Below, one piece after another: positions 1 to 8,870 of a stretch of 64,000 nt of DNA; the stretch's first letter is position 1, and each line of letters starts with the position of its first letter. A program made the position numbers and the translations under genes. This stretch comes from Bradyrhizobium sp. CB82 (GTDB taxonomy: Bacteria; Pseudomonadota; Alphaproteobacteria; Rhizobiales; Xanthobacteraceae). The notes under the pieces are model-generated. The model made no database searches. It was not told the DNA's origin and worked only from the letters and a program-made list of their open reading frames with translations. Location of the stretch: positions 4,407,001-4,471,000 of the forward strand of contig NZ_CP121650.1 of assembly GCF_029714405.1 (NCBI RefSeq), written 5' to 3'.

Positions 1-176
1 CGATCGATCCGGCGCATCAGCGTCGTCGAGGTGAGGCCGAGCTCCTCGGCGGCGTTGCGGAAACTTTTATATTTTGCGCAAGCTAGGAACAGCTTCAAAT
101 CGTCCCAGGAAGCATCTAGGGACTCATCGCTGCGGTGCTGCGTCATCGCAGCACCCCGGTGCAATAGTTGCTGCAT
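1..176 (-). CDS. LysR-family transcriptional regulator, N-terminal part only
   Basis: The minus strand encodes the start of a protein that runs off the left edge. Residues 20-58 read as a LysR-type winged helix-turn-helix (LKLFLACAKYKSFRNAAEEL followed by GLTSTTLMRRIDR). I chose the ATG at 176 because TAAGGAACA lies just upstream; an in-frame ATG at 146 is the alternative. It diverges from the gene starting at 242, so the 65-base gap should hold both promoters, and it is a plausible regulator of the 242-2055 cluster. The effector-binding domain is not visible, so no ligand can be suggested. Confidence 0.75.
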   Translation of the reverse strand, partial: MQQLLHRGAAMTQHRSDESLDASWDDLKLFLACAKYKSFRNAAEELGLTSTTLMRRID

Positions 177-241
177 ACATCTGTTCCTTACCCGCTAAGC
201 TGCTCATCCTAACGGACGGGGCAAAACGATAGAGGGGCAGG

Positions 242-859
242 ATGGCTATGGAAAGGGGCTCCTTTGCCGCAAGGCATGAATTTGACGCGCTGCCGCTCAG
301 TCCAGACATCGACGTCCATTGTGCACAATTCTCGGAAATTGCCGCGCTTGCGGACATGGCGCACCGGTTGGTCCCCGGCGTGCGGATCGGCGAGCAGGAA
401 CTCGCGCGCTATTTCACCTTCGATTCCCAATGCCTTCTGACCTTCTCACGGAACGGCGAGCTGGTTGGCGGCATGGCCTTCCTGTTTCTCAATGATCGGG
501 GCCATGATGCGCTGCTGCTCGACGAGATCTGTCTGACCGAGCCCGACATCCGGCATCTCGCATCTGGCAACGAGGAGGTCTCGGCCATCTACATCTGGGC
601 CATCGCGACCACCGGCCGCGGCATCGCCGGACTCGGCAAGGCGGCTGCGCATCTGCGGCAGCCGCGGTTGCGAAGCGCCGATTGTTTCGCGCAGCCATCG
701 ACGGCGGCCGGACGCGACATCATGAAAGCGACGGGTTTTGAGCCTATCGCGAGCTTCCAGCCCGACCTCTGGTGTTATCAGCGGCCGTGGAATCGACTGC
801 CCATGCGCAGGCCGGGCGAGATGATCGAAGCAGGGAGTTTTGCAGATGCACGGCACTAG
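242..859 (+). CDS. GNAT-like conserved protein
   Basis: A 205-residue protein with a purine-rich ribosome site (GAGGGGCAGG) directly before the ATG. No firm family is recognised. The overall pattern resembles an acyltransferase of the GNAT fold: a central strand-rich stretch (LVGGMAFLFLND) and a C-terminal AGRDIMKATGFEPI segment like the last helix and strand of GNAT enzymes. The usual acetyl-CoA pyrophosphate loop (RxxGxG/A) is not seen, so it may not be a working acetyltransferase. It overlaps the next gene by 14 bases, implying translational coupling. Confidence 0.7.
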   Translation: MAMERGSFAARHEFDALPLSPDIDVHCAQFSEIAALADMAHRLVPGVRIGEQELARYFTFDSQCLLTFSRNGELVGGMAFLFLNDRGHDALLLDEICLTEPDIRHLASGNEEVSAIYIWAIATTGRGIAGLGKAAAHLRQPRLRSADCFAQPSTAAGRDIMKATGFEPIASFQPDLWCYQRPWNRLPMRRPGEMIEAGSFADARH

Positions 860-1466
860 AATTCCTCTAGCCAAACCCGACTCGCGCGCCATCACGGTTC
901 GCATCGCGCGCGATCCCAGCGACCTCATGCTGGTGACGGCCATCCGCTCCGCGGTCTATCTCGCCGAGCAGGACTGTCCCTTCGAGGAAGAGTTCGACGG
1001 CAACGATTTGGTCGCCGCGCATTTCATCGGCTTCATCGGCAACGAGCCCGCCGGTTGCCTACGGGTCCGCTTCTTCGGCGAGTTCGCCAAGGTCGAGCGG
1101 CTCGCGGTGCGGCACCAGTACCGGCGCTCGCGCGTATCGTTCAAGCTCGTGCAGGCGAGCGTCGACTATGTGAAGCGCAAGGGCTTCCGCAAGATTTATG
1201 GGCAGGCGCAGGACCGGCTGGTCGACTTCTGGGCTCATTTCGGCGCCAAGCCGCTCGGCCACAACCGCAAGATCACATTCTCGGATTTTTCCTATACCGA
1301 GATGGTGCTCGAGATCGAGCCGGGACCGGACGCGATCACGCTGGACAGTGATCCTTACGTGATCATCCGCCCAGAGGGCGATTGGGATCGGCCGGGCGTG
1401 CTCGATGCCTCAGCGGGACGGGCGGTCACATCGCCGCTGCGTACCGTTTCGATGGTCCAACGCTGA
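846..1466 (+). CDS. GNAT family N-acetyltransferase
   Basis: A 206-residue protein. The ATG at 846 is preceded by GGGAG eight bases upstream; a TTG at 840 is also possible. The middle part (about residues 70-140) has the GNAT layout: GFIGNEPAGCLRVRFF, then VERLAVRHQYRRSRVSFKLV and a final DFWAHFGAKPLGHN. The acetyl-CoA loop is degenerate (QYRRSR in place of QxxGxG), which suggests altered cofactor handling or an acyl-chain donor. It sits between another GNAT-like gene and an isochorismatase-like gene on the same strand, probably one operon. Substrate unknown. Confidence 0.75.
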   Translation: MHGTRIPLAKPDSRAITVRIARDPSDLMLVTAIRSAVYLAEQDCPFEEEFDGNDLVAAHFIGFIGNEPAGCLRVRFFGEFAKVERLAVRHQYRRSRVSFKLVQASVDYVKRKGFRKIYGQAQDRLVDFWAHFGAKPLGHNRKITFSDFSYTEMVLEIEPGPDAITLDSDPYVIIRPEGDWDRPGVLDASAGRAVTSPLRTVSMVQR

Positions 1467-1491
1467 AATTGGTGCAGCTACGAACAAGAAA

Positions 1492-2055
1492 ATGCCGGAG
1501 TTCATGCACGACGATCCGCCGATCCTGATTTGCGCCGATCTGCAGGTCGAATATCTGACGCCCGGGCGTCGCCATGTCATTCTCGATGGCGACGTCACGA
1601 CCTCGCGCTGCCTGGAGTTGTTGACGCTGTGGCGCGACAATCTCTGGCCAGTGATGCACCTCAAGCGCATTGCGCAGGCCGCCTGGTTCAATCCGGCATC
1701 CAAGTTGACCGATTGGATTGTCGAATTGAAGCCGCGGCCCGGGGAGATGACGTTCGAGCATCCGCTGCCGTCGGCCTACAGTTCCGCGCGGTTCGCGGAC
1801 TACACTGCGAACATGCGGAACATCCGCTGCGTGCTGCTCGGTTTCTCCCTCGATGAGACGATCTTGGCGACAGCGGTCGATGGGTTTCACAGGAGCCATC
1901 GCTACCAGGTCGTCACCGACGCTGTCGCCTGCCGCCACCCGGGCCATGGCGATGCGGCGACCTACAAGCAGTCGGTGATGGATGTGATCGGCAATTTTGC
2001 TACTATTCGCCCGAGCGCCGAGCTGATCAGGACCAGCGGCGCCATCGCGGTATAG
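1492..2055 (+). CDS. Isochorismatase-like hydrolase, catalytic Cys replaced
   Basis: A 187-residue protein of the isochorismatase/cysteine hydrolase fold. The first strand carries the expected acidic residue (LICADLQVEYL). The glycine-rich loop that normally holds the nucleophile (GVxTExCV) reads GFSLDETI here, so the cysteine position appears to be threonine. By family knowledge this argues against ordinary hydrolase chemistry. I chose the ATG at 1492; the open frame extends to 1405 but that part overlaps the GNAT gene in another frame. The 25-base gap after the GNAT stop suggests co-transcription. Confidence 0.65.
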   Translation: MPEFMHDDPPILICADLQVEYLTPGRRHVILDGDVTTSRCLELLTLWRDNLWPVMHLKRIAQAAWFNPASKLTDWIVELKPRPGEMTFEHPLPSAYSSARFADYTANMRNIRCVLLGFSLDETILATAVDGFHRSHRYQVVTDAVACRHPGHGDAATYKQSVMDVIGNFATIRPSAELIRTSGAIAV

Positions 2056-2090
2056 ACGGGCGCGGCCCGCGACAAGAGTGACTGACGACA

Positions 2091-2264
2091 TTGTCCAGGG
2101 GGCAAGAGCTGGAACGTCTGGTAGGCGATCTGTCGCGCGCCCTTGAAGCGGCGCGCCGGCTTGGCCTGTCGACGACCGTCTATCTGCTCTCAATGGCACT
2201 CGTCGAGGTGCGCGAGGCGCTTGATGCTGCCTCCGATGGTGGCGACGATGACGGGGCCGCCTGA
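2091..2264 (+). CDS. Small alpha-helical protein, TTG start
   Basis: A 57-residue frame starting with TTG after an in-frame stop. The peptide is helical and amphipathic (ELERLVGDLSRALEAARRLG, then VYLLSMALVEVREALDAA) with an acidic glycine-rich tail (DGGDDDGAA). Composition and codon pattern look coding, and the other frames are broken. It follows the isochorismatase-like gene by 35 bases. There is only a weak AAGAG ribosome site. It resembles small regulatory-type proteins, but no family is recognised. Confidence 0.4.
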   Translation: MSRGQELERLVGDLSRALEAARRLGLSTTVYLLSMALVEVREALDAASDGGDDDGAA

Positions 2265-2418
2265 ATCGACGCGTTGACCTGTTTTCTGCAACGCTGCCGG
2301 GCGTTTGCTGCCGACGAATTGACGTTGCAAGTTGTGCCGTGCCGCAATAGCCAAGTGACGAGGCCGTCGACTGACGAGCGCCGGTTCGGCGCGCGGCGAA
2401 GGCTGAAGGAATGATGAG
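2265..2418 (+). other. Leader of the aminotransferase gene
   Basis: Gap before the aminotransferase. No gene is seen on either strand. A weak purine stretch (GAAGGCTGAAGGA) precedes the ATG at 2419 and is the likely ribosome site. Confidence 0.4.
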
Positions 2419-3801
2419 ATGACGATGCTGCCCAATTCGCAGGAAGCCCGGGATGTCGCCTACCAGCTCCATCCCTATACCAATGCGCGCACCCTTCAGC
2501 AGAATGGCCCGCTGGTGATCGAGCGCGGCGAAGGGCCCTATGTCTTCGACGCCGCCGGCAAGCGCTATTTCGAGGCGATGGCCGGGCTGTGGAGCGTCGG
2601 GCTCGGCTTCAACGAGAAGCGGCTGGTCGAGGCCGCGTACCGGCAGATGCAGGTCCTGCCGTTCTACCACGTGTTCTCCGCGAAATCGCACGGGCCCTCG
2701 ATCGATCTCGCCGAGAAGCTCGTCGCCCTCGCACCAGTGCCGATGAGCAAGGTGTTCTTCACCAACTCCGGCTCGGAAGCCAACGACACGGTGCTGAAGC
2801 TGATCGCTTATCGTTCGAACGCACTCGGTCAGACGCAGCGCAAGAAGGTGATCAGCCGCATGCGCGCCTATCACGGCGTCACGATCGCCTCCGCAAGCCT
2901 CACGGGCCTGCCGAACAATCACCGTTCCTTCGATCTTCCGTTGCCGAATATCCTGCATACGGGCTCGCCGCATTTCTACAAGGACGGCCAGGCCGGCGAG
3001 AGCGAAGAAGCTTTTGCGACGCGGCGCGCCGAGGAGCTGGAAGCGCTGATTGTGAGGGAAGGTCCTGACACCATCGCGGCCTTCTTCGGCGAGCCGGTGA
3101 TGGGGGCAGGCGGCGTGATTGTTCCGCCCGCGACCTATTGGGAGAAGATCCAGCAGGTCCTGAAGAAGTATGACATCCTGCTCGTCGCCGACGAGGTCAT
3201 CTGCGGGTTCGGCCGCACGGGGAAGATGTTCGGCTGCGACACCTACAACATCAAGCCCGATGCGATCGTCGTCTCCAAGCAGATCACCTCGAGCTACTTC
3301 CCGTTCTCGGCGGTCCTGATGAACGACCGGATGTTCGAGCCGATCGCGGACGAGAGCAACAAGATCGGCGTTCTCGGCCACGGTTTCACGGCGGGCGGCC
3401 ATCCGGTCGGCTCGGCGGTGGCGCTGGAGAACCTCAAGATCATCGAGGAGCGCGGCCTGGTCGCGCATGCTGCGGAGACAGGAGCACATCTGCAGGCGCG
3501 GCTGCGCGAGCTTTCAGGCCATCCGTTGGTCGGCGAGGTCCGCGGTGTTGGCATGATCGCCGCGATCGAGCTCGTGCTCGACAAGGAGCGCAAGACGGCC
3601 GCAAGCGCGCCCGGCGCCGTCGGCGGCATCGCGGCGCGCATGCTCCAGGAGCGCGGCGTCATCTCGCGGAACATGCTCGAGGCCATCGCCATCTGCCCGC
3701 CGCTGATCGTCACCAAGGGCCAGATCGACGAACTCGTCGGCACCATCGCCGGCGTGCTTGATGACATGAGGCCCGAGGCGGCGAAGCTGACGCCGGCATA
3801 G
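2419..3801 (+). CDS. Class III (omega) aminotransferase
   Basis: A 460-residue PLP enzyme of the class III aminotransferase family, which moves an amino group from an omega-amino acid or amine to a keto acid. Visible motifs: the phosphate-binding FFTNSGSEANDT near residue 115, LLVADEVICGFGRTG with the aspartate that contacts the pyridine nitrogen, the Schiff-base lysine at about residue 287 in VVSKQITSSYFP, and HGFTAGGHPVGSAVAL. Length is normal. It stands alone, with short repeats behind it, so context gives no substrate. Taurine-, beta-alanine- or putrescine-type substrates are all possible. Confidence 0.9.
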   Translation: MTMLPNSQEARDVAYQLHPYTNARTLQQNGPLVIERGEGPYVFDAAGKRYFEAMAGLWSVGLGFNEKRLVEAAYRQMQVLPFYHVFSAKSHGPSIDLAEKLVALAPVPMSKVFFTNSGSEANDTVLKLIAYRSNALGQTQRKKVISRMRAYHGVTIASASLTGLPNNHRSFDLPLPNILHTGSPHFYKDGQAGESEEAFATRRAEELEALIVREGPDTIAAFFGEPVMGAGGVIVPPATYWEKIQQVLKKYDILLVADEVICGFGRTGKMFGCDTYNIKPDAIVVSKQITSSYFPFSAVLMNDRMFEPIADESNKIGVLGHGFTAGGHPVGSAVALENLKIIEERGLVAHAAETGAHLQARLRELSGHPLVGEVRGVGMIAAIELVLDKERKTAASAPGAVGGIAARMLQERGVISRNMLEAIAICPPLIVTKGQIDELVGTIAGVLDDMRPEAAKLTPA

Positions 3802-4100
3802 CGGCCGCGGCTCGTGCGCCGTCATTGCGGGGTCTTGCGACGACCGAAATTCCTCCGCGGCAGCAGCCTGGATTGCGCCCCTGCGCTCGCAATCACGGAG
3901 TGCCGAGAGCGACCGCCTGACAAAAATATCGAAAACAACCCCATGCAAAGGAGCCTGTGGTGGCCAGTCAGTATGTCCTCGACATCAGACTAAGCCATTG
4001 ATATATAAATAAAATCAGCGCCATGACGGCGTCATCGAAGTCGTCGGGCTCTGGCGAGGAGGAACCGGCCGTCTTGGACCCGTCCCGGCCGCCCCAAGCG
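3802..4100. repeat. Degenerate REP element and 29-bp dispersed repeat
   Basis: No gene here. Positions 3820-3905 hold a degenerate palindromic unit of the type CATTGCG...TGGATTGC...CGCTCGCAATCACGG, similar to the better-conserved copy at 29048-29125. Positions 3925-3953 carry a 29-base sequence (core ATATCGAAAACAACCCCATG) that occurs identically at 43163-43191. Both look like dispersed non-coding repeats. Confidence 0.65.
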
Positions 4101-5249
4101 CTACGCCCGGTTGACGCCGACGACGCGGCCCTTGTTGATCGCAAGCGCGAGCTGGCCGTGCTTCAGCTTCAGGGCGGCGTCGCCGAACAGCTCGCGGCGC
4201 CAGCCGCGCAGCGCGGGGACGTCGGCCTCGTCGTCGGCTGCGATCTCTTCGAGATCGTCGACGGTCGCGATCACCTTGCTCGCCACCGCGTGCCGCTCCG
4301 CGGTCATCCGCAGCAGCACCTTCAACAGCTCGACGATCGCCGCGCCGTTGGAATTGTTGCGCGGCTTTTCCAGCTTCGGCAGTTTTGACAGATCGCGCGC
4401 CAGCCCGCGTTCGACCGCGGCGACGATGTCCGCGCCCCACCTGGATTTTTCAAAACCCTTCGGCACCGAACGCAGATGCGCGAGCTTTTCCAGCGTGGTC
4501 GGCGCGTGGGTCGCGATGTCGCTGATCGCCTCATCCCGCAGCACGCGGCCACGCGGCACGTCGCGGCTTTGCGCTTCCTGCTCGCGCCAGGCCGCAACCT
4601 CCATCAGCACCGCAAGGTCCTTCGGCTTGCGCACCCGCGTCTTGAGCCGCTCCCAGGCGCGCTCGGGATGGAAGTCGTAGGTGCGGGGCGAGGTCAGGAT
4701 CTCCATCTCGATCGAGACCCATTCGCTGCGGCGGCGCTTCTTGAGGTCGGCATCGAGTGCGGCGAACACCTCACGCAGATGGGTGACGTCGGATACGGCA
4801 TAGTGCATCTGCTCCTTGGTCAGCGGCCGGCGCGACCAGTCGGTGAATCGATGGGTCTTGTCCGGCCGGTGGCCGGTGACCTTCTCGACGAGCTGGTCAT
4901 AGGCGATGCTGTCGCCATAGCCGAGCACCATGGCCGCGACCTGGGTGTCGAACACCGGGTGCGGGATGATGTTGGCGCGGTGCCAGATGATTTCGATGTC
5001 CTGGCGGGCGGCGTGGAAGACCTTCAAAACCCTCTCGTTGCCCATCAGCTCGAAGAAAGGTTTGAGATCGATGCCCTCGGCGAGGGCATCGATGACCACG
5101 GCTTCCTTGGGGCTTGCCATCTGCACCACGCACAGCAGCGGGTAGTAGGTGGTTTCGCGCAGGAACTCGGTATCGACTGTTATGACAGGGTGCTCGGCCA
5201 GCCGGCTGCAGGCAGCGGCAAGGTCAGCGGTGGTAGTAATCAGATCCAT
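4101..5249 (-). CDS. rnd: Ribonuclease D
   Basis: A 382-residue 3'-5' exoribonuclease that trims tRNA 3' ends. The N-terminal exonuclease domain shows the DEDD-type metal ligands: D26 and E28 in VDTEFLRE, the aspartate in [10 protein letters not shown], and the YAVSDVTHL motif with its Tyr and Asp. An HRDC domain follows from about residue 205 ([20 protein letters not shown], then [12 protein letters not shown]), and a second helical domain ends the protein. Length matches the family. In related genomes rnd commonly sits near aspS; here aspS is 7 kb away, with a transport operon, a RAYT and selO between them. Confidence 0.95.
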   Translation of the reverse strand: MDLITTTADLAAACSRLAEHPVITVDTEFLRETTYYPLLCVVQMASPKEAVVIDALAEGIDLKPFFELMGNERVLKVFHAARQDIEIIWHRANIIPHPVFDTQVAAMVLGYGDSIAYDQLVEKVTGHRPDKTHRFTDWSRRPLTKEQMHYAVSDVTHLREVFAALDADLKKRRRSEWVSIEMEILTSPRTYDFHPERAWERLKTRVRKPKDLAVLMEVAAWREQEAQSRDVPRGRVLRDEAISDIATHAPTTLEKLAHLRSVPKGFEKSRWGADIVAAVERGLARDLSKLPKLEKPRNNSNGAAIVELLKVLLRMTAERHAVASKVIATVDDLEEIAADDEADVPALRGWRRELFGDAALKLKHGQLALAINKGRVVGVNRA

Positions 5250-5365
5250 GAACGGCCCATGACACGTACATCAGCCGTTCTGCCGAAAGTGCTGTGATGT
5301 CAAGGGGCGCGATGCGAATTCGTGCCTTGAATTTGGTGCGGAATCGCTCTGATCGGAGGAAAATC

Positions 5366-5476
5366 CTACTCGTAACGGGTCCGCTGCGAGGGTTTCCGGC
5401 CGCAGGGCAGTGCCACCACGATCACGCACATGGCGAGCATCGCCAGTCCAAGAAACTCGAATACCAACAGATCCAC
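5366..5476 (-). CDS. Predicted 36-aa membrane peptide, GTG start
   Basis: The frame begins at GTG (5476) and encodes one long hydrophobic segment (VFEFLGLAMLAMCVIVVALP) followed by a short basic tail (CGRKPSQRTRYE). This is the layout of a single-pass small membrane protein with a cytoplasmic positive end. A weak GGGG lies upstream. It sits in the 460-base gap between rnd and the ABC operon. No family is recognised, but the hydrophobic-then-basic pattern is unlikely in random GC-rich sequence. Confidence 0.4.
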   Translation of the reverse strand: MDLLVFEFLGLAMLAMCVIVVALPCGRKPSQRTRYE

Positions 5477-5599
5477 GGCAAATCCCCGAAAGTTCGCTAG
5501 ACTTGTCGGGGGGAAATTGAGGGTCTGTTAATTGTCGTGGTTACCGGCACCGGGGCGGGCCGGATGGTGGACGAGAGGTTAACGCGGCCACGCTGGAGC

Positions 5600-5698
5600 A
5601 TCACGCAGGGTGGGCAAAGGCGCATAGCGCCGTGCCCACCATCTTGCACCTTGCGTGAAAGCGGTGGGCACGCTTCGCTTTGCCCACCCCACCAAGCT
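5600..5698. repeat. Palindromic dispersed repeat
   Basis: Two arms containing GGGTGGGCAAAG and CTTTGCCCACCCC bracket GCATAGCGCCGTGCCCACC and its counterpart. The unit can fold into a long stem and lies at the 3' end of the ABC operon. It is a typical extragenic palindrome for this group. Confidence 0.6.
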
Positions 5699-5710
5699 AT
5701 GATGCCGGTC

Positions 5711-7030
5711 TTAGGGCAGCTTCAGCGCCGTCTCGGCATTGTACGGCTTGAGCAGCTCGTCAGCGGCCTTCTGGGCGGCGGCGAGCGCATCCTTCGGCTG
5801 CTTCTTGCCGTTCAGGACCAGCATCACCTCGTCCTCGAGGGTCTTGCGGACGGGGACGGTCTTGTAGGTGGCGAACCATGGCTTTGCGACCTCGAGCTGG
5901 TCGACCGCGGTTTTGGCGTCCGGATTCTTGCCCAGGAAGTCGACCATCTCTGGCGTCTTGTAGGCGGCCATATTCGGGGCGAAATAGCCGGTGGCGCGGC
6001 TCCACCAGCCGCTCTTCTCGGGCGAGGTCATCCACTTGATCAGCGTCCAGGCGGCCTTCTGCTTGTCGGCCTCCAGACCGGCCGGGATGATCAGCGACGC
6101 GCCGCCGATCGGCACGGCGTTGCGGACGTTGCGCGGGATGAATGCGACCTTGTAGGGGAATTTGGCGTTGTCGCGCACGTAGGTCAGTGAGCCCGTCGAG
6201 AGCATCATCATCGAGGCGTTGCCGGAGATGAAGGCGGTGCTCACGGCCGGGCCTGGCGTTGCGCCCGGCGGATGCACCTTGTGCCTGGCGATGAGGTCGT
6301 TCCACCATGAGAGCGCGCCGAGCATCGAGGGTGTGTCGTAATAGACCTCGCCGCCGAACTCCTCGTTGTAGTAGCGCCCGCCATTGGACATGGTGAGCGT
6401 CTCCATCATCCAGCCGCAATAGTCATAGGCGCAGGGGATGGCGATGCCCCAGCGCGTGACCTTGTCGCCCTCGCGCTTGGTGAGCTTCTTGGCCCAGTCG
6501 GTCAACTCGGCCCAGGTCTGCGGCGGCTTGTCAGGATCGAGACCAGCTTCCTTGGCGTGCTCGGCGTTGATGTAGAGAAGCGGCGTCGAATTCTGGAACG
6601 GTACGCCGTAGACCGAGCGGTTGATCACGGCATTGCCGCTCAGTGCGGGAAAGAACTGGCCGAGGAACTGCGGCTTGGTGGTGCCGTCGGCCGCGATCAG
6701 CGGATCGAGGTTGGTGAGCTCATTCTCGATCTGCATGTCGAGCAGGAAATTGGCCGACATGATCACGGCGGAGGGTGGCTTGCCAGCCTTGATCGCGGCC
6801 CGCGTCTTGATCAGCGTGTCGTCGTAGGAGCCAGTATAGACCGCGGTCGCCTTGATGTCGGGGTGGGTCTCGTTGAAGTCCTTGATCAAGGTGCCCATGT
6901 CGCGGGCGAGCTTGCCGTCGACGGGAACGGGGAAGAACAGGTCGATCTCGGTCGGGCCTTCGGCGAAAGCGGGAAAGGCGAGGGCGCCCACGAGAGTGAG
7001 GCCGAGCGCAAGCCGGCGGGAGAGCAGCAT
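5711..7030 (-). CDS. ABC transporter substrate-binding protein (UgpB-like)
   Basis: A 439-residue periplasmic protein of solute-binding family 1. A signal peptide of about 23 residues (MLLSRRLALGLTLVGALAFP, cut near AFA-E) is followed by the classical two-lobe pattern: LIKDFNETHPDIKATAVYTG, YGVPFQNSTPLLYINAEHAK, PAVSTAFISGNASMMMLSTG, and a closing WTLIKWMTSPEKSGWW. These are hallmarks of UgpB-type glycerol-3-phosphate or glycerophosphodiester receptors rather than maltose receptors. It is the last gene of a minus-strand operon with two permeases and a phosphodiesterase. Confidence 0.85.
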   Translation of the reverse strand: MLLSRRLALGLTLVGALAFPAFAEGPTEIDLFFPVPVDGKLARDMGTLIKDFNETHPDIKATAVYTGSYDDTLIKTRAAIKAGKPPSAVIMSANFLLDMQIENELTNLDPLIAADGTTKPQFLGQFFPALSGNAVINRSVYGVPFQNSTPLLYINAEHAKEAGLDPDKPPQTWAELTDWAKKLTKREGDKVTRWGIAIPCAYDYCGWMMETLTMSNGGRYYNEEFGGEVYYDTPSMLGALSWWNDLIARHKVHPPGATPGPAVSTAFISGNASMMMLSTGSLTYVRDNAKFPYKVAFIPRNVRNAVPIGGASLIIPAGLEADKQKAAWTLIKWMTSPEKSGWWSRATGYFAPNMAAYKTPEMVDFLGKNPDAKTAVDQLEVAKPWFATYKTVPVRKTLEDEVMLVLNGKKQPKDALAAAQKAADELLKPYNAETALKLP

Positions 7031-7040
7031 CGAAAATCTC

Positions 7041-7922
7041 CTATTTGATGCCTGAGGTGACGAAAGAGCTGATGAAGCGCTTCTGGAAGATCAGGAAGGT
7101 GACGAGGAGCGGCGCGATCACGATCAAGGTGCCGGCCGCGATCGTGCCCCAGGCCTGAGTGCCTTCCGCTGTCTGGGTGAAGACCGAGAGCCCGATGGTG
7201 AGCGGGCGCTTGTCCGGCGAATTGATCACCATCAGCGGCCAGAGGAAGTCGTTCCAGTGGCTGGTGACGGAAACGATCGCGAAGGCCGAAAAGCTCGGCA
7301 GCGACAGCGGCACGTAGATATGGCGGATGCGCGCGAACACGCCCGCGCCATCGATCAGCGCCGCGTCCTCAAGCTCGGTCGGGATCGCCTCGAAGGCCTG
7401 TCGCATCAGGAAGGTGCCGAAGGCCGAGGCGAAGAACGGCATCATCACGCCGGTCAGCGTGTCGTAAAGGCCGAGTTTTGCCACCAGCGTCAGGTTCGGC
7501 ACGATCAGCAGCACCGGCACCAGCATGAGCTGCAACAGGAAGAGATAGAAGATCAGCGTCTTTCCGGCGAAGGAAAGCCGCGCAAACGCGAAGCCTGCCA
7601 GCGTCACGGTGACGAATTGCACCGTCAGGATGCCGGTGCAGATGATCGTGGTGTTGAGGAAGTATCGCGGGAAGTCGCCGATGTCCCAGGCGTCCCTGAT
7701 GTTGTCGAGCGTGGGTTTCAGGTTCGGCATCAGCTCGGCCATCGCGTTGATGCCGTCGGATGCGGGGCGCAGCGTCGCCACCACCATCCACAGGAACGGG
7801 ATGAGCCAGACCAGCGCGAACAGCACCACGAGCGCGAAGCCGAGCTTGGGCGTGATCTCGTTGCGGGTGGCGAGCGGGGTGTCCTTGAGGAGCCACTTGA
7901 TCGGAGACTTGAACGGATTCAT
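7041..7922 (-). CDS. ABC transporter permease, MalG/UgpE type
   Basis: A 293-residue inner-membrane permease with about six transmembrane helices. The cytoplasmic EAA loop that docks the ATPase is visible near residues 190-220 (ELEDAALIDGAGVFARIRHI followed by YVPLS). The open frame extends further upstream, but the ATG at 7922 overlaps the stop of the partner permease by four bases (ATGA), the usual arrangement for coupled permease genes. The C terminus (FIFQKRFISSFVTSGIK) is typical of MalG-like subunits. Confidence 0.9.
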   Translation of the reverse strand: MNPFKSPIKWLLKDTPLATRNEITPKLGFALVVLFALVWLIPFLWMVVATLRPASDGINAMAELMPNLKPTLDNIRDAWDIGDFPRYFLNTTIICTGILTVQFVTVTLAGFAFARLSFAGKTLIFYLFLLQLMLVPVLLIVPNLTLVAKLGLYDTLTGVMMPFFASAFGTFLMRQAFEAIPTELEDAALIDGAGVFARIRHIYVPLSLPSFSAFAIVSVTSHWNDFLWPLMVINSPDKRPLTIGLSVFTQTAEGTQAWGTIAAGTLIVIAPLLVTFLIFQKRFISSFVTSGIK

Positions 7923-8869
7923 GGCCCGCCCTCCCGGTTTGCAATCGTGCGGAAGGACAGCGCCGTGAGCCCCATCAGCACGCCGAGCGAGAGCAGCGTC
8001 GCCGCCGAGGCCTTGCCGACGTCGTAATGCTCGACCGCCCGCTCGTAGATGTAGAACAGCACGAGGTTGGTCGCGTTCGACGGCCCGCCCTTGGTCATGA
8101 CGAAGACGTGGTCGACCTGCGTCACGGCATTGAGGCCGGCGATCACGGTGACGAACAGGAAGGTAGGCTTGAGCTCCGGCAAAATGATGTAGCGCAGGCG
8201 CTGCCACGGCCCGGCGCCGTCGAGGTAAGCCGCCTCCATCGCGTCCTCCGGCACGGCCTGGAGGCCTGCGAGGAAGAACAGCATGTAGTAGCCGGCGTTC
8301 TTCCAGATCGTGATCACCATGATTGCGATGAGCGCGGTGTCGGGATCGCCGAGCCAGTTTGGCAGAACGGGGAGCAGACGGCCGATATAGTGGTCGAGGA
8401 GCCCGACATTGGGCAGGAAAATGAACAGGAACAGCGCGGAGGCTGCGACCATCGGGATCAGCACCGGCAGGAACAGCGCGGCGCGCAGCGCGCTCGTCAC
8501 CGCATTGGTGCGCGACAGCGCCAGCGCAAAGAGAAAGGCGAGCGCCATGCTGGGCACCACGGTGCCGACCGCGTAGATGAGGTTGTTGACGACGGCGCCG
8601 GTGAAGGCGGGATCGGCGAGCACGGCCGCCAAATTGTCCAGCCCGACGAACCGACTCGGCGCTCGCGGCGTAGCGCGCTGATAGAGCGCATCGACGATCA
8701 CCCGTCCGACGGCGCCATAGGTGAAGGCCGCAAGGAAGATCAGCGACGGCAGCAGCAGCAGATAGGCCGGAAGCGAGGCTTTGAAGGCAGCGGACAATCG
8801 CTTCACGAGGGGAAGGCGCGACGATGCGGGCTCCGCGACCGGGAGAGCCGCGCCTTCGGCAAGACTCAT
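7919..8869 (-). CDS. ABC transporter permease, MalF/UgpA type
   Basis: A 316-residue inner-membrane permease. A cytoplasmic N terminus of about 30 residues leads into the first helix (AYLLLLPSLIFLAAFTYGAV), with five more helices after it. The EAA loop reads PEDAMEAAYLDGAGPWQRLR. The start at 8869 is the first ATG after the preceding phosphodiesterase stop, with a one-base gap. Together with the MalG-type gene it forms the channel; the ATPase must come from elsewhere in the genome. Confidence 0.9.
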   Translation of the reverse strand: MSLAEGAALPVAEPASSRLPLVKRLSAAFKASLPAYLLLLPSLIFLAAFTYGAVGRVIVDALYQRATPRAPSRFVGLDNLAAVLADPAFTGAVVNNLIYAVGTVVPSMALAFLFALALSRTNAVTSALRAALFLPVLIPMVAASALFLFIFLPNVGLLDHYIGRLLPVLPNWLGDPDTALIAIMVITIWKNAGYYMLFFLAGLQAVPEDAMEAAYLDGAGPWQRLRYIILPELKPTFLFVTVIAGLNAVTQVDHVFVMTKGGPSNATNLVLFYIYERAVEHYDVGKASAATLLSLGVLMGLTALSFRTIANREGGP

Positions 8870-8870
8870 C

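Noticed and set aside
1426..3489. 687-aa open frame on the minus strand
   Set aside because: It runs antisense through the isochorismatase-like and aminotransferase genes, whose motifs are clear; the minus frame has low-complexity Arg/His-rich sequence typical of GC-rich shadows.
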